Source of the DNA: Strongyloides papillosus
Taxonomy: Eukaryota; Nematoda; Chromadorea; Rhabditida; Strongyloididae
Length of the DNA: 64,000 bases
Assembly: GCA_005656395.1 (NCBI GenBank)
Contig: SRSI01000050.1
Coordinates: 4,154,001 to 4,218,000, forward strand
Reading direction: 5' to 3'
The notes under the pieces: model-generated
What the model was told of the DNA's origin: nothing
Databases searched by the model: none
What the model saw: the letters and a program-made list of their open reading frames with translations, nothing else
Shown: positions 35,885 through 47,682 of the stretch, piece by piece
Layout of the letters: each line of letters opens with the position of its first letter
Numbering within the stretch: the first letter of the stretch is position 1
Translations under genes and position numbers: made by a program

Positions 35885-38800
35885 ATGACGTCATCATACA
35901 CATCTATTAATGGAGAATGGGAAAATCATCATGAAAAAGACAATGAATTTTTTAATGAATCAAATGGTGTTAGTACTTATAAGAAAAATGATAATTTCGA
36001 TAAGGAAATGAAACCACTGATGAAAGAGGAAGAAAATAATTTACTCGAAGAAAATGTTAATTTAATAGAAGGAAAAAATAGTTGCACAGGAGAATATGAA
36101 AATTCCTTATCATCAGCTGTAACCATCTCCAGTCCAGGAAACCATTCAATACCAAATATCAAAAATAATAAAGCATTAAAATCTTGTAAAAGACCCCCTC
36201 TCTCGGTAAGTCATTTTCAATTTTTTCTATCAATTTTATCTTATTTTGCAATTTCACTAGTCCTTTCATTCATTTATATATATTAAATTTTATCAAACCA
36301 CATTGAAAGTATTGTTATTAGTATTGGGATTTAATTACAAATTAATTTTTACAACATATTATATAAGTACACTTCAACTCTAATCATACATAAATATTTA
36401 CCATCTAATTTCTTTATCTTTTAATAATATTAATAAGGATACATTAGGATAATGTAATATCATTAATCTTTAAACTATATTCTTATTTTTCCTTTTACGC
36501 CAAAAAAATCATATTTTTTCATGGATGATTATCTCTTCTTCTTCCTTATTATTAGACCAATTATTCTTAGAATGATAAGAAAAGAGAGAAAAAAAATTAA
36601 AGAAAAACTATTAATTAATATTAAGTGAAAAAAAGTAATTCTACAAATATAAAAATTTTATGCACCATTAATGTTTATATATAAATAATATATGTATTTA
36701 ATCAAATACTAGAGAAAGAAACTTTTCCCCACAAATAATATCTATTTTTAGATATATTAGTTAAAATTTAAAACAACCAAATATGTTTGTTAAACAAATT
36801 TTATTAAATATTATTTTTCTACAAAGTTTTTTCACACTTTTAAATATTTTCTTAAAAGATAAGAATTATTTTTTATCTACCTCTCTTTTTTTTAATTTTT
36901 GACCATTAATTTTAATTAAGTAATTTAAATTTTTACTATTTTATTTATGGATAAGAAAGTATCTTTATTATGGTACATTAGTGTACATACTTTTTAAAAT
37001 GCCGTTAATTAATGATTTCTTGATAATATATTCATGACAATAATTTACAAAATTGCTTAACGAAAAAAAACAAAATAATTTTTTATTATTTTAATGAATA
37101 CTACTTTTTGATACATGTTTGTAAATATTGTACATAGAAAAAAGGAATAATCTTTAGATATTAATATAATATCCTCTTATATTAATACTCCTTCTTAAAA
37201 TATCAAATATTTCCAAGTCCCTTTTCATATTAACGTCATTCTCAAGAACGAAAAGACAGAAAGATAGAGCTTTATATATATGTGTATATCTTCATAGGAC
37301 CATATATATTACCTAGATAAATGGCAATATTATCACTACTTTTTTATCGTATCCATTCTCATTTATATTTGGCAAATAATAATAATTGTACCCATATAAC
37401 TAAATATCAATGAATTGTAAATAGAAAAAATAAATTTATATCCTAATTATTATTTTTAGATGATTAGGACAAGAGGAAGTGTTATTAAAAGTGCTGATTC
37501 ATTTCTTAATACATCCTCACCATCAGGGAGAGAATTTGTCTACTCACTACATCAGAATAATAAATTAACTCTTCTTTATGGTAAGAATAATGTTTCAATC
37601 TCAACTTTCGATGATAATAAGATGTTAAAAGGATATCTTTCCTTACATAAGGAATTTTCTGGATATATTATCGTTAAATGGACACCAAACGAATTAATGA
37701 ATCTCAATAAGTAAGTTTTTTCTCTTCAATAAGTATATTTATTTTTCATATACAGTTCCCAATCCACTGCAGGAACAAGTACTTCCAATTCATCATCAAG
37801 TTTAACACAAACAACAACGGCATTCCCATTTACATCATCACCATACCCTATAGACATTTTAGTGTTAACAAAACATATTATATCATTTAATATGAAAACA
37901 ATTGCTTATATCCATGTACACCAAAATGACGAGATGGGAATATCAACAGTTGTTTTCGTTGATACAGATGGTTCACAACAAGCATCATTTTCATTTATGA
38001 ATTCTAAAAATTTGATTCAATTCATAGGGACACTTGAAACATGTCTTAATCCATTCTTTAAATTGGATCCACCTATGTATGAGAACAAGGAAACACAAGA
38101 GAAAAGTTTACCAAAATTGAAGAAAAAAACTACTAACTCGGTATCGAAGGCTTCATCAGTCAACTCAGAGGATGAAGGAAAACAAAATCAAGTTAATGAT
38201 TATGTCTTTAGGATAGTTCTTAATTCACAAATGAAGAATAAATTACCTGATAAAGGTAGTGGTAAAATGAAACACCAACATACTGCTTTCTCATTTTCAG
38301 CACCTTCTAATAATAACAATTTATCAAATTTCCGAAGTTTTGAGATACCCAAATCAGCACCAGCTTTTATACCTAATGAAAATATATCAAATGCTAATCA
38401 ATCACAAGAAAATTTATTGCCTTCTGAAGGTGATAATAAAATGAATACATCTCAAGATAATGTTACAACTAATATTAGTAATGCATTAATATCCATGAAA
38501 CAACATATCTTATCAAGAGCCTTTCTTGGATGGTTAAATTATTGTAAACATGTAAAAACAGTTAGAAAACATCTTTTAGGTATTGTTAATGTTCAACCAA
38601 TAAAATGGTATGATGAAGAAGATGCTAATGATAATAATATTGTAACTAAAGAATATTGGAAATATTTAAGAGAAAATAAAAATGATAACAGTTTATGGGA
38701 GATTTTTATTGGTAAAGTTTATCATTATGGAATTGCTAGTGAGGTAAGAAAAGAAGCATGGTTATATTTATTAAAAGTCCTTTCATGGGAAGAGGAAATA

Positions 38801-39799
38801 GAAGATAAAATTGAAATATTTAAAGAAAATTATAACAGAGATAAATTAAGTTGGTTAGAAATTGAAAATATTGTCATTCAAAGAGATAAGGAAGCTTTTA
38901 TATCAGCTAGACTAAGACATTTTAATGGAAGTGGTGTTCATGATGATGACGATAGTGAGTGTACCTCAATTAACAGTCATCAATATGAATGTACCTCATT
39001 TGAGGAAGCTTTTGGTGATGAAATTGATAGTGGGGGATATAAGGGAAGAAATCATATTTATGAAGATACTCAATCTAATGATAAAAATCAAGAGGAGGAA
39101 GATTTAATAAATAATTTTGGGACCAATTTACATAGAATTGAGAAAGATGTTGAGAGATGTGATAGATCAAATCAATTTTTTAAAAAATCAGCTAATTTAA
39201 AAAAATTAAAAAGAATTATGTGTTCTTATGTATGGAGAAATTTAGAGGAGGGTTATGTCCAGGGAATGTGTGATATTGCAGCACCATTATTAGTTATATT
39301 TGATGATGAAGTTATCGTGTTGGAATGTTTCTCAAAATTAATGGAAAGAATGAGATTAAATTTTCCCCAAGAGATTGGTATGGATAACAATTTTCTTTAT
39401 CTAAGACATCTAGTAGAAGTGACAGATCCAGAACTATTTAGTATGATAATGGCACATGGAGATTTTACTCATTTGTACTTTTCTTATCGATGGTTTTTGT
39501 TAGATTTCAAAAGAGAATTAAATTATGATGGTGTCTACCGATTATGGGAAATAATTTGGGCTTCCAACATTGGAGGACTATCAAAATATTTCCAATTATT
39601 TTTTGCTTTATCCTTATTAACAGCTAATAGATACATTATCATTGAAAATGCAATGGATTTTACGGATGTGATAAAATTCTTTAATGATATGGCTGAGAAA
39701 CACGATACCCAAAAACTAATTGATATTGCTAGAGCACATTTAAAAGATTTTAGAAAGTTTACAATTGATAATTGTATTAATTATCAAGAGAAAGAGTGA
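35885..39799 (+). CDS. SGSM/TBC-8-type Rab GTPase-activating protein lacking a visible RUN domain
   Basis: Exons 35885-36205, 37460-37710 and 37756-39799 join in phase and give about 871 residues. The PH-like SGSM region is clear: LLYGKNNVSIS, KGYLSLHKEF and VKWTPNELM, then FKLDPPMYEN and LPKLKKK. The TBC domain has both catalytic fingers, Arg in IEKDVERCDR and Gln in GYVQGMCDIAAPL, plus YRWFLLDFKREL and AMDFTDVIKFFND. SGSM proteins and C. elegans TBC-8 act on Rab2/Rab-type GTPases in dense-core vesicle and endosome traffic and normally start with a RUN domain, not found here. The first exon is acidic and low-complexity. Intron 1 (1.25 kb) is far longer than the usual 45 nt, and exon 2 opens with ATG right after an acceptor, so a shorter product is possible. 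Confidence 0.85.
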
Positions 39800-39941
39800 T
39801 AAAAAGAGATATAAAAGTTTATTGTTAATTACTTTTTATATAATAACGTTATACTACTTTTAATAAAGTTTTATTAATTGCAATACATTTATCCCATGAT
39901 TTTTAGTTTGTTAGTATGGTATTATACAATTTCTAGTTTAA

Positions 39942-41111
39942 TTAATAATAATTTAATGAAGTATCATTACTAATATCTAATTCAACAGCATAACTGATAA
40001 TATCTTCATTCACATAACCTAAACTATTGCGGAATTCGTTACGTATCTTATAGTAAAATGAGGTATCTTTAGAGTTTTTAAGTTGGTCCTTCTTTGAACG
40101 TGTTAAAAGTATACCTTGGTCTGTTTCAATTTTAATATTGGAAGGATCAACATTTCCTGATTCTGCTGCTACTGTAGGTATGATTTCTGAGTTAAGTATC
40201 CTATCTGTACATAAAAGTTTATTACTAAATTCATCAATCATTTCTTTATCAAATAGTATATCGTTAAGATTTGGTGATGTATCTTCATCCTCCTGACAAC
40301 GTTGAACTTCTTCATCTATAATAATTTCATAATGAGGTTCTTTTTCAGTTATTTTATTAACTGAATTATCTCTATCCTGTGAAGCCTTAGATGATTTCTC
40401 TGATTTTGATTTCTTTGTCACTAGTTTTTCTCTTTTATCTTTCTCAGTATTAAATTTTTGAGATAATGATTCATCAAACTTTGTATCTTTATTTTTCACA
40501 TTGTTATTTGCAGTTATTTTACTAACTGAATTCTCATTATCCTGTGAAGTGCTAGATGATTTCTCTGGTTTAGATTTCTTTGTCACTGGTTCTTCGCTTT
40601 TCTCTTCCTCAGTACTAAATTTTCGAGATAATGATTCATCAAATTTTCTATCTCTATTTTCAACATCGTCATTGTCATCACCCTCATCATCGTCATCAGA
40701 ATACTCCTCTGCTTGTGAAGATAAAGAACATGAATCATCATTATCCCATTGAGCATATACTCCTAATTGTGATATTTCTTTAATAATTTCTTCCTTCTTC
40801 TTTTTTAAATCTTCAATTTCTGATATGACCTGTTGCCTTTCAACATCATAGTGATGAACTCCAATATTTTCACACTCCTTTATAAATTTTTGTGCAAGTT
40901 CATTATATGCAGATATGCCATTATTACTATTTAGTAAACTAGTAACTAAATCATTAGGAACAAATGTGTTTAAATCTTTATCAAAATAGTTTAATTGTCC
41001 ATTGATATTATTCAAATTGTTTGGATAATTTATTTGATCTTGTTGTGGTAAGGTATTATTATAATTACGACTTTGTTCATTGGGATTGAACGTTCTTCTT
41101 CGAGGATCCAT
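39942..41111 (-). CDS. Unknown acidic protein with internal duplicated segment
   Basis: 389 residues from the ATG at 41111 (MDPRRRTF). A longer start at 41189 adds a hydrophobic leader and is less likely. The N-terminus is Asn/Gln-rich. A coiled-coil region follows (EIEDLKKKKEEIIKEIS), then an Asp-rich block. A segment of about 50 residues is duplicated: KFDESLSRKFSTEEEK ... TKKSKPEKSSSTSQDNENS is followed by KFDESLSQKFNTEKDK ... TKKSKSEKSSKASQDRDNS. The C-terminal 100 residues (NKLLCTDRILNSEIIP, YKIRNEFRNSLGY) look folded but match no family I recognise. Probably nuclear from its composition (inference). It is convergent with the SGSM gene, 142 bp away. Confidence 0.6.
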   Translation of the reverse strand: MDPRRRTFNPNEQSRNYNNTLPQQDQINYPNNLNNINGQLNYFDKDLNTFVPNDLVTSLLNSNNGISAYNELAQKFIKECENIGVHHYDVERQQVISEIEDLKKKKEEIIKEISQLGVYAQWDNDDSCSLSSQAEEYSDDDDEGDDNDDVENRDRKFDESLSRKFSTEEEKSEEPVTKKSKPEKSSSTSQDNENSVSKITANNNVKNKDTKFDESLSQKFNTEKDKREKLVTKKSKSEKSSKASQDRDNSVNKITEKEPHYEIIIDEEVQRCQEDEDTSPNLNDILFDKEMIDEFSNKLLCTDRILNSEIIPTVAAESGNVDPSNIKIETDQGILLTRSKKDQLKNSKDTSFYYKIRNEFRNSLGYVNEDIISYAVELDISNDTSLNYY

Positions 41112-43199
41112 TATAGCAAATTGAATGAAAAAATAATACAAAACTAAAATGCAACAAATAACAAAAGGAAAAGATAAAATATAATTCAATAACTTGTAAT
41201 ATAGAATTTAATGAAAACATATAAATTAATACTATTAAATTAAAGACTTTTTTATCTGATAAAAGTACAATAAGTTAAATTTTATAAGATTAATGTACTG
41301 GCGTGTATATCCAGGTTTTTTTGAGAGTCAGTTACAACAACACAAAATTTTATTTTTACTTTTATTTAAAACCAAAAACAAATAAGACAATATTAAAATT
41401 TAAAAATATTAGGTCCAATAAATGGACAATAAAATTATGGGAGAAAAAATGACTTACATTTATAGCTATCTATAGCTTATACCCTTACAATACTTAGTAC
41501 AACCCTAATGATGATAGGTAACCCCTAAAATTACATAGTTAACATTTCAAAGTATAATAATTAAGTGATAGGATCAAACGAAACGTAAAAATGAATTAAT
41601 CGAGAAAAAAATTGCTCCTTATATACTAAAATTTAATCAGTATACTGTTGTACAATTATCCATGTAGCTTATTCATGCTAAAATCATCGAAAACGAAGAA
41701 AAAATAGTGTACTAAGATATTTCATCAAAATATCTTTCTAATAACACTTTCAAAAATTGAACTCTGTATTTTAAAACATCAAACATAATAATCCATTATT
41801 AGCGTGATTTTCATTAATTGATTCCTGTATACATTGAAATTAATATAAATATCTAGTACGTATTGTAACATACAAAAGGTTTTTGTTTGAAAGCAATTAA
41901 AACAAACAGATATTATAAATCGATTACAATTCTAGCATTAAAAGAAACCTAGAGTTAATCTCGTAATATTGTGAATGCATAGAACGATTGTCGCAATAAA
42001 AGTTTGGCATTTGATCAATAATTTTAAAAATTCCGCATTTATTAAATTTTAGAAAATTTATAAATTAATATTTTAGAATAGTTTTTAATAAACGTGATTA
42101 TTAATTATTGAATATAATAGAAGTTTTAAATTGTACAATTATTTGTGTATATAATATATATTTAAAATGTAAATAATATATTGACACTATACCACAATCG
42201 TTCTTATCATAAACTTATTTAAGTATCAAAATATTTAATTAACAATTGTTAACAAAATATTCAAAGTGTTTTCAAATATGTGGGCTATAAAATTATAATT
42301 TCAAAAATTTATCTTTAAAATTAAACTGTTGTTTGGTTTTTCAGAAATTATATTTATCATTTAAGTGAAAAATAATTCATTAACAGCTAAATTTCATACT
42401 TTTTTTATCACGAAATAATTATTTATATTGGGGAAATTGTAATGTAATATTTTAAGATTTTAGAAATCTCTTCTAAACTATCCATTTTTTTGTCAAGACT
42501 TGAAATTCTTTATTATAAGATTTAATTTCAAGATTGAGCACAAACATATTTCATAACTTTCTAGCAAAGAGTAAATGAAATCGTGATAATTTTGAAAAAT
42601 ATTCTGAATTACCTTTTAGAATATTCTAAATTAAATTAAAATTATGGTTCAGAAGCAATTTTGTAAAAAGTAAATATTCATATTTGCCTATATGAGAAAA
42701 TTTAAAAATTTATGTGTTTTAATTATTAAAAAATTAATTATAAGACATAGTTATTGACTATTATTTAAAAAAAATATAACAACTGTCTACATACAAATAA
42801 TATATTGTAGAAGTTAACGATTTTACTTATTCAAGAACTTTTATTGTTTAAGGAATAATATTTATATTACATTTAAAGGTAAAATCATTTATTTAATTTT
42901 ACCGGCTACATTTTCCAAGAATCTTTTTATTACAGTTTAAAAAATAGATGGTCTTTATAGAAATAAAAGAAGAACTTGTACGGAAATGCATAATCAAAAA
43001 AGATATTTATATTATCTGATACAATATGAAAAGCCATAAGCTTAAAAATGTGTAAAATAACAATATACATGAAAATAAATATATTTAAAAAATTACAATT
43101 AAAAATTTATTTATTTATACTTTAAAAGAACAACAAAGTTTTATCAATTTTTAATAATATAAAGGTATTTTAGTTTAACTGTAATGGAATATATCAATA
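41112..43199. other. 2.1 kb intergenic, no gene seen
   Basis: AT-rich, between divergent genes. No supported exon, tRNA or obvious repeat family. It should contain both promoters; an ATATAAAGG element lies at about 43157-43165, some 35-40 nt before the CAP gene start. Confidence 0.5.
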
Positions 43200-44820
43200 A
43201 TGAGATTTATATTATTTATATTATTTTATTTTTTAATTTCTATGATAAAATCTGATGATTTATTGGTGAGAAGTAAAAGACAAAAAAAATCAAAAAAAGA
43301 CAAGGTTCCTTCAATAAAAAAAGAACCAGAATATGCTACAGTAGGACCGCATCGACATTCTTCTGAAAATGATTCCTTACACTTTAAAAAAAATGGTGTT
43401 GTATACGCCAGAGTTAATAAGTCCAGACATAATTCATATGAAGACCACACATATATGTCAATGCGCGAAATTACACGTGATTCACAACAAGAGCCTGAAT
43501 ATATGTCAATGAAAGCGGGTTCATATGAGTCTATATACGCCGCTGTGCGTGGGTCTTCACATGCTACAAATCGTGGCTCTATATATGTTTCACTAAGATT
43601 TTCCTCACATAATTCAATAAGACAATCTCAAAGTGGTTCTGAGCCTATATATGCTACATTTAATGAGCCTCTATACGCTTCAATAAAAGGTAGTATAAAT
43701 TCAAGGAGCGATGGTAGAAAAGCTCAAATTTCGGTACATCCTTACGATGTTATAAAACATAAAGTAAATGGCTTAGTGATGTATGAATGCAATGATTTTT
43801 TGTTTACCTCTTCTTTTTTTGCTAAAATTTATAGTAGAAAGTTAAAAAGTTCTAATATAAGAAATCCTTCAGAAATTCCTATAGGAAGTTTATATAGAAA
43901 AATATCTGAATATAGAATTTTAGAAATATCAATAAATGGTAAACCAATTTTTGAATGTGGTCCATATGGTTTTCCAAGTCTTAAAGATGCAAAAGAATAC
44001 AGGGAAAAGATTTATAGTAATATTAATAAAAAATCTTTTAAGCTACCAAGAGGAACTTTGTTGAAAAGTGAATACATGCTTAATATTATTTGGTATGAAG
44101 TGAATAGTAAAAAAATTTTTGAGTGTGGTAATTATGCTTTTGCTACAATTCGAGATGCACAACAATATTCTAAACTTTTACGTGCTAATCCGAGTCAAAA
44201 AGTTGAGTATCCAAAAAACTGTATAGGTGAAAGTAGACACAAAATTAGTGATTTTGACATAACAGTTTTCCTGGGAACAAATAAGTATAGTTATAAAATT
44301 TGGTCTTCAATATGGAGAAAGTGTGACTTTTTGTGTTTTTCTTTTAACCGTTTTCAAATTTTAAGAGAAAAAGTAACTTAAACTATAGTTTATTAATCAT
44401 TTTTTTTAGCTTTTACTTGAAATTAATACCTATCGAAAAAAACATGGATCATCAAAATTAAAATATACATTTTATTTAGAGAAAGAGGCGCAAAAGCATG
44501 CAAATTATATTATAGTCACAGGAAAAATAGCCCGCTCTAGTGATGATAGCTATTTTGGAACGGTAATTGGTGTATCATATTACTTGGCTGCTAATACTAT
44601 AGCAAAAAAATGGTATGATGAAAGCAGTAAGTTCGGATTCTTTCTCGGAAGAGCAAAGCCAGGAACTCAAATGTTTACACAGATGATCTGGAAAAGTTCT
44701 ACAAGAGTTGGACTTGGTGTTGCGATGTCTGAAGATGTGGTTGTGGTTGTCGCTAAATTTTATCCGAAAGGTAATCAAAAAAGGAAGTACATAACAAATG
44801 TTCTACCCCGTGGACTATAA
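43200..44820 (+). CDS. Large secreted CAP/SCP-TAPS protein with tyrosine-motif repeats
   Basis: Exons 43200-44372 and 44410-44820 join in phase 0 and give 527 residues. Signal peptide (MRFILFILFYFLISMIKS), then a furin-like RSKR. A repeat region of about residues 40-165 carries eight motifs of the form Y-[A/M/V]-x-[hydrophobic]: YATV Y45, YARV Y69, YMSM Y85, YMSM Y101, YAAV Y113, YVSL Y129, YATF Y151, YASI Y159. Three copies of a Cys/aromatic module follow (MYECNDFLFTS; IFECGPYGFPSLKDAKEY; IFECGNYAFATIRDAQQY), then WSSIWRKCDFLCFSFNRF. The intron precedes the CAP domain: EINTYRKKHG, KWYDESS, FTQMIWKSSTRVGLGVA, KFYPKGN. It is a paralogue of the 20754 gene with the same intron position. Function unknown. 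Confidence 0.82.
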
Positions 44821-46541
44821 CTTTTGTCATTATGAAGCTTCTTTTTAAAGTTAAAACTGAAGAATAATAGTCAATAAAAAGTTATATACATTTATAGATA
44901 ATTAGTAATTGAACTAATCTTTTTTTAAAACTTGTATTAACTGAAAAAAATTTGTTGGAAAGTTTTGGATCAATCATTAAAAAAGAGAGATTTTCATTAA
45001 ATTCGTACATTCAAAATTTCTTATAATTTACGGAAATAGAATACGATAAAAATAAGTAGTAAAAATTACTTGAATAACAATAAAAGATACAAAAAGACTA
45101 GTAGTCCTTTAAAAATAATTCTAAAATTATGCGTTTTTTCATCTAAATCTACTTTTCAAAAAGGCAAAACTATAAAAAAGGATTCAAGAAAAAAAAGATT
45201 TTGGCTTGAAAAAAACTTCCAATCAATAAAATCGTAATAAAAGAGAATAATTAGTGGAAAAATTCAAGAGTTTATAAATTTAACTTGTCTAGAGCATGTA
45301 AGATTAATTTATTGACCACAAAAATTACTTTATTAGATAAATAAGACGGTATTTAATAAAAAAAACAAGCATCATTCCAGGTAAGACTTTAAATTTACTC
45401 AATAAAGAACAATATCTGAGCCGGATATAAGGATAGGAAGAAAAGTTCGACTTCGCTGCTGCGCGAATGTTTTTGTTCCATTTTTGCTAAACTATAATTG
45501 TTGCTTATGTGTAAGGTTGTACTTAAGTTTAGACCTAATACTTGAAAAAGTTCTAAATAATAACTTAAGTTTGTTGTTAATGATTTTAATCCATAGTCTA
45601 AAAGTTGTGGTAAAATTATAGATGATTGGATCTAAAGTATTTACAGGTGATAGAAGTATACTAAGTAATTTCATTTTTTAATTATGTGGATTCATTGGTT
45701 TCATAGGTAATTATGATAAAATCAGGGTTTTCATGTGTAATTATGGTGGATTCAGAGATCAAAAAATTTTTATGTCGGATTCGTAGTTTTCATATGAGTT
45801 TCATGGACGAAAAGTTGAGAATTCATGTAGGGATCATCGAATTCTGAATGCTCCAAAATTTCTATTGCGGATTCAGAGGTTTTATACGGAATTCATGGAT
45901 AAAGAATGTTGGACTGAAAAGATACACCCAAAAATGTTGGATTTAGAAGACTCATAAATACAATATTTTTGATTCAATATTTAAAGAGTTAAAATCAGAA
46001 ATGTAAAGTGTAAATGAAAAATGATACATAAAGTAACGTCTTAAGAGGTTGCAACGCGCTCTATAGTCATCCAGTGATTTTGCATTAAAAATTAAGATCT
46101 ATGAGATTGATCTTATATTTAATTGTTATCAAATACCTTTCTACACTGATAATTTTTTATCATTTTTAAAATGGTGATATATAGGACAGAAAAAAAGACA
46201 AAAGAGACTTTAGCGAATGGATACTTTTCTATATAAAAGCTATTACGAAAAACTGTTTCCGAGCAAACTCACATAGTTGCTAGTACATTTTAGTAAAATT
46301 GGTTAGAAATTTGTTTTTAGCCCTTACAGAAGATTCCTGAGATCATGTAAAAAACTTCAGAACAGAATTTAACTGAAGTAAAATACTAAAAAATGAATTT
46401 TAACGATAAAAAGGAAAATTAGTGTTCCTTTTTAATTCTGTGAATTTGGTGTTTTTTTTAAAGTCATATGATTTAAGTAAACAGTAATGAATTTTATTCA
46501 AATGAAACATCTATTTTAATTAATATCTTTTTTTTATTCTA
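44821..46541. other. 1.7 kb intergenic between convergent genes
   Basis: No supported exon. Contains a degenerate minisatellite at about 45680-45900 and two slightly GC-richer patches (45410-45480, 46040-46085) without recognisable RNA structure. Confidence 0.5.
45680..45900. repeat. Degenerate minisatellite, about 30-bp unit
   Basis: Recurring blocks of the type AATTATGNTGGATTCA and GGTTTTCAT with variable spacing (start near 45680, 45709 and 45739, then more decayed GGATTC/TTCATG copies). Divergence between units is high, so it is old. Confidence 0.4.
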
Positions 46542-47045
46542 TCAAACAGCTGTTATTTTAACGTCTCTATAGTAATTCACTCTTTTATTGGCAGTTGATG
46601 TATTCGAACTAGCCGCACTCGAGTTATTGCCATTAGTCATTGAACCGGAAGACGTTGGCTGGTTAGTGGAAGATTCCTTTCCTCTAGAAATGTTTGATGA
46701 CGAACTTTGGGTTGTCCTTTTGGTCTTTGAAGATTGCCCAGTAAAACTTCTTGATCGTTTATTACTAGAGGCCAATGAACTTGAGAGCTCAGACATTTGA
46801 CTTAACCTTCTCTTTTCCCTTATTTTTTTGACTTTCCTAACTATGCAAACTATTGTAATTACAGCAATACCAAAGATTACGATACTACCAACAAATGCTA
46901 TTACCCATATTATATGACTTGTATCAACACCAGAAACTTCTGAATCTTTCAATTGACTTAATTCATCTTCAGTTTTGACTTTAAAGATGTGAAGTAAAAT
47001 CACTAGGATTGATAAAAAGTACCTACTCATTTCATAACAGAACAA
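46542..47045 (-). CDS. Small type I membrane protein with Ser-rich cytosolic tail
   Basis: 167 residues from the ATG at 47045, or 162 from the in-frame ATG at 47030 (MSRYFLSILVILLH), which gives a cleaner signal peptide. After a short acidic ectodomain (EDELSQLKDSEVSG) comes one TM helix (IIWVIAFVGSIVIFGIAVIT), a basic stop-transfer RKVKKIREKRR, and an approximately 95-residue tail dominated by Ser/Thr/Asn. It ends YYRDVKITAV, with a C-terminal TAV that could be a class I PDZ ligand. No family recognised; probably lineage-specific. Confidence 0.55.
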   Translation of the reverse strand: MFCYEMSRYFLSILVILLHIFKVKTEDELSQLKDSEVSGVDTSHIIWVIAFVGSIVIFGIAVITIVCIVRKVKKIREKRRLSQMSELSSSLASSNKRSRSFTGQSSKTKRTTQSSSSNISRGKESSTNQPTSSGSMTNGNNSSAASSNTSTANKRVNYYRDVKITAV

Positions 47046-47682
47046 GGTGCAAGACTATCTCAACTTTCAAAATACTAACAATAATTTTAATAAAGATTAA
47101 CGTAACTATTAAAAAATTATTTTATATAGATATTATTGTATGATAAATATGAATATATCATAGAATTTATTAATATCCAAATTAAATTATCAAATTTGTC
47201 TTCAAAATGGTTTCATAAGGACAATAAACAATAGTTATACCAGTTACATCACTTGAGATTTTACAAATAAACTTTTATTATTACAAATTTTAAAATAACC
47301 AGTAAACTCAAAGAAAAAACTCTCATATTGATCATTTGATAATTATTAAACATTTTATTTTTATATGTCAATATGTTAAAGATTATCACAAATGACAGTA
47401 TTTCTTCGATAAAGTTAAAAAATGCCCTAATCTTTTGTTTTCATAACAATAGTGATAAATGCACGGGATGTCAAATGAAACCAACTTCCCTGATAAATAC
47501 TATCACTAACGACAGTTGTCACAAAAAAACTACGTGCATTAAAAATAGGTGGTTTCCTAACAAGAATTCTTCCTCGTCACAAATATAAAAATTGGTGAAG
47601 TACGTCTTCATTGTGTATTCTGTAAAACTATAATTCTAAATCCCTCTAGAAAGTTTCTAATTTAGTTTATTTCTAGAAGAAG
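47046..47682. other. Divergent intergenic region, no gene seen
   Basis: 637 bp between divergent starts. A short Cys-containing frame at 47373-47588 has no motif and was not accepted. Confidence 0.4.

Noticed and set aside
41112..41189. N-terminal extension MNYILSFPFVICC for the acidic protein
   Set aside because: It would add a signal-like leader to an otherwise nuclear-looking, Asn-rich protein; the ATG at 41111 is the simpler start.
45410..45480. GC-richer patch with a TTCG...CGAA palindrome
   Set aside because: Too short and only a five-base stem; no terminator or box motifs.
47373..47588. 71-residue Cys-containing plus-strand frame
   Set aside because: No signal peptide, domain or splice context; lies in a divergent promoter region.
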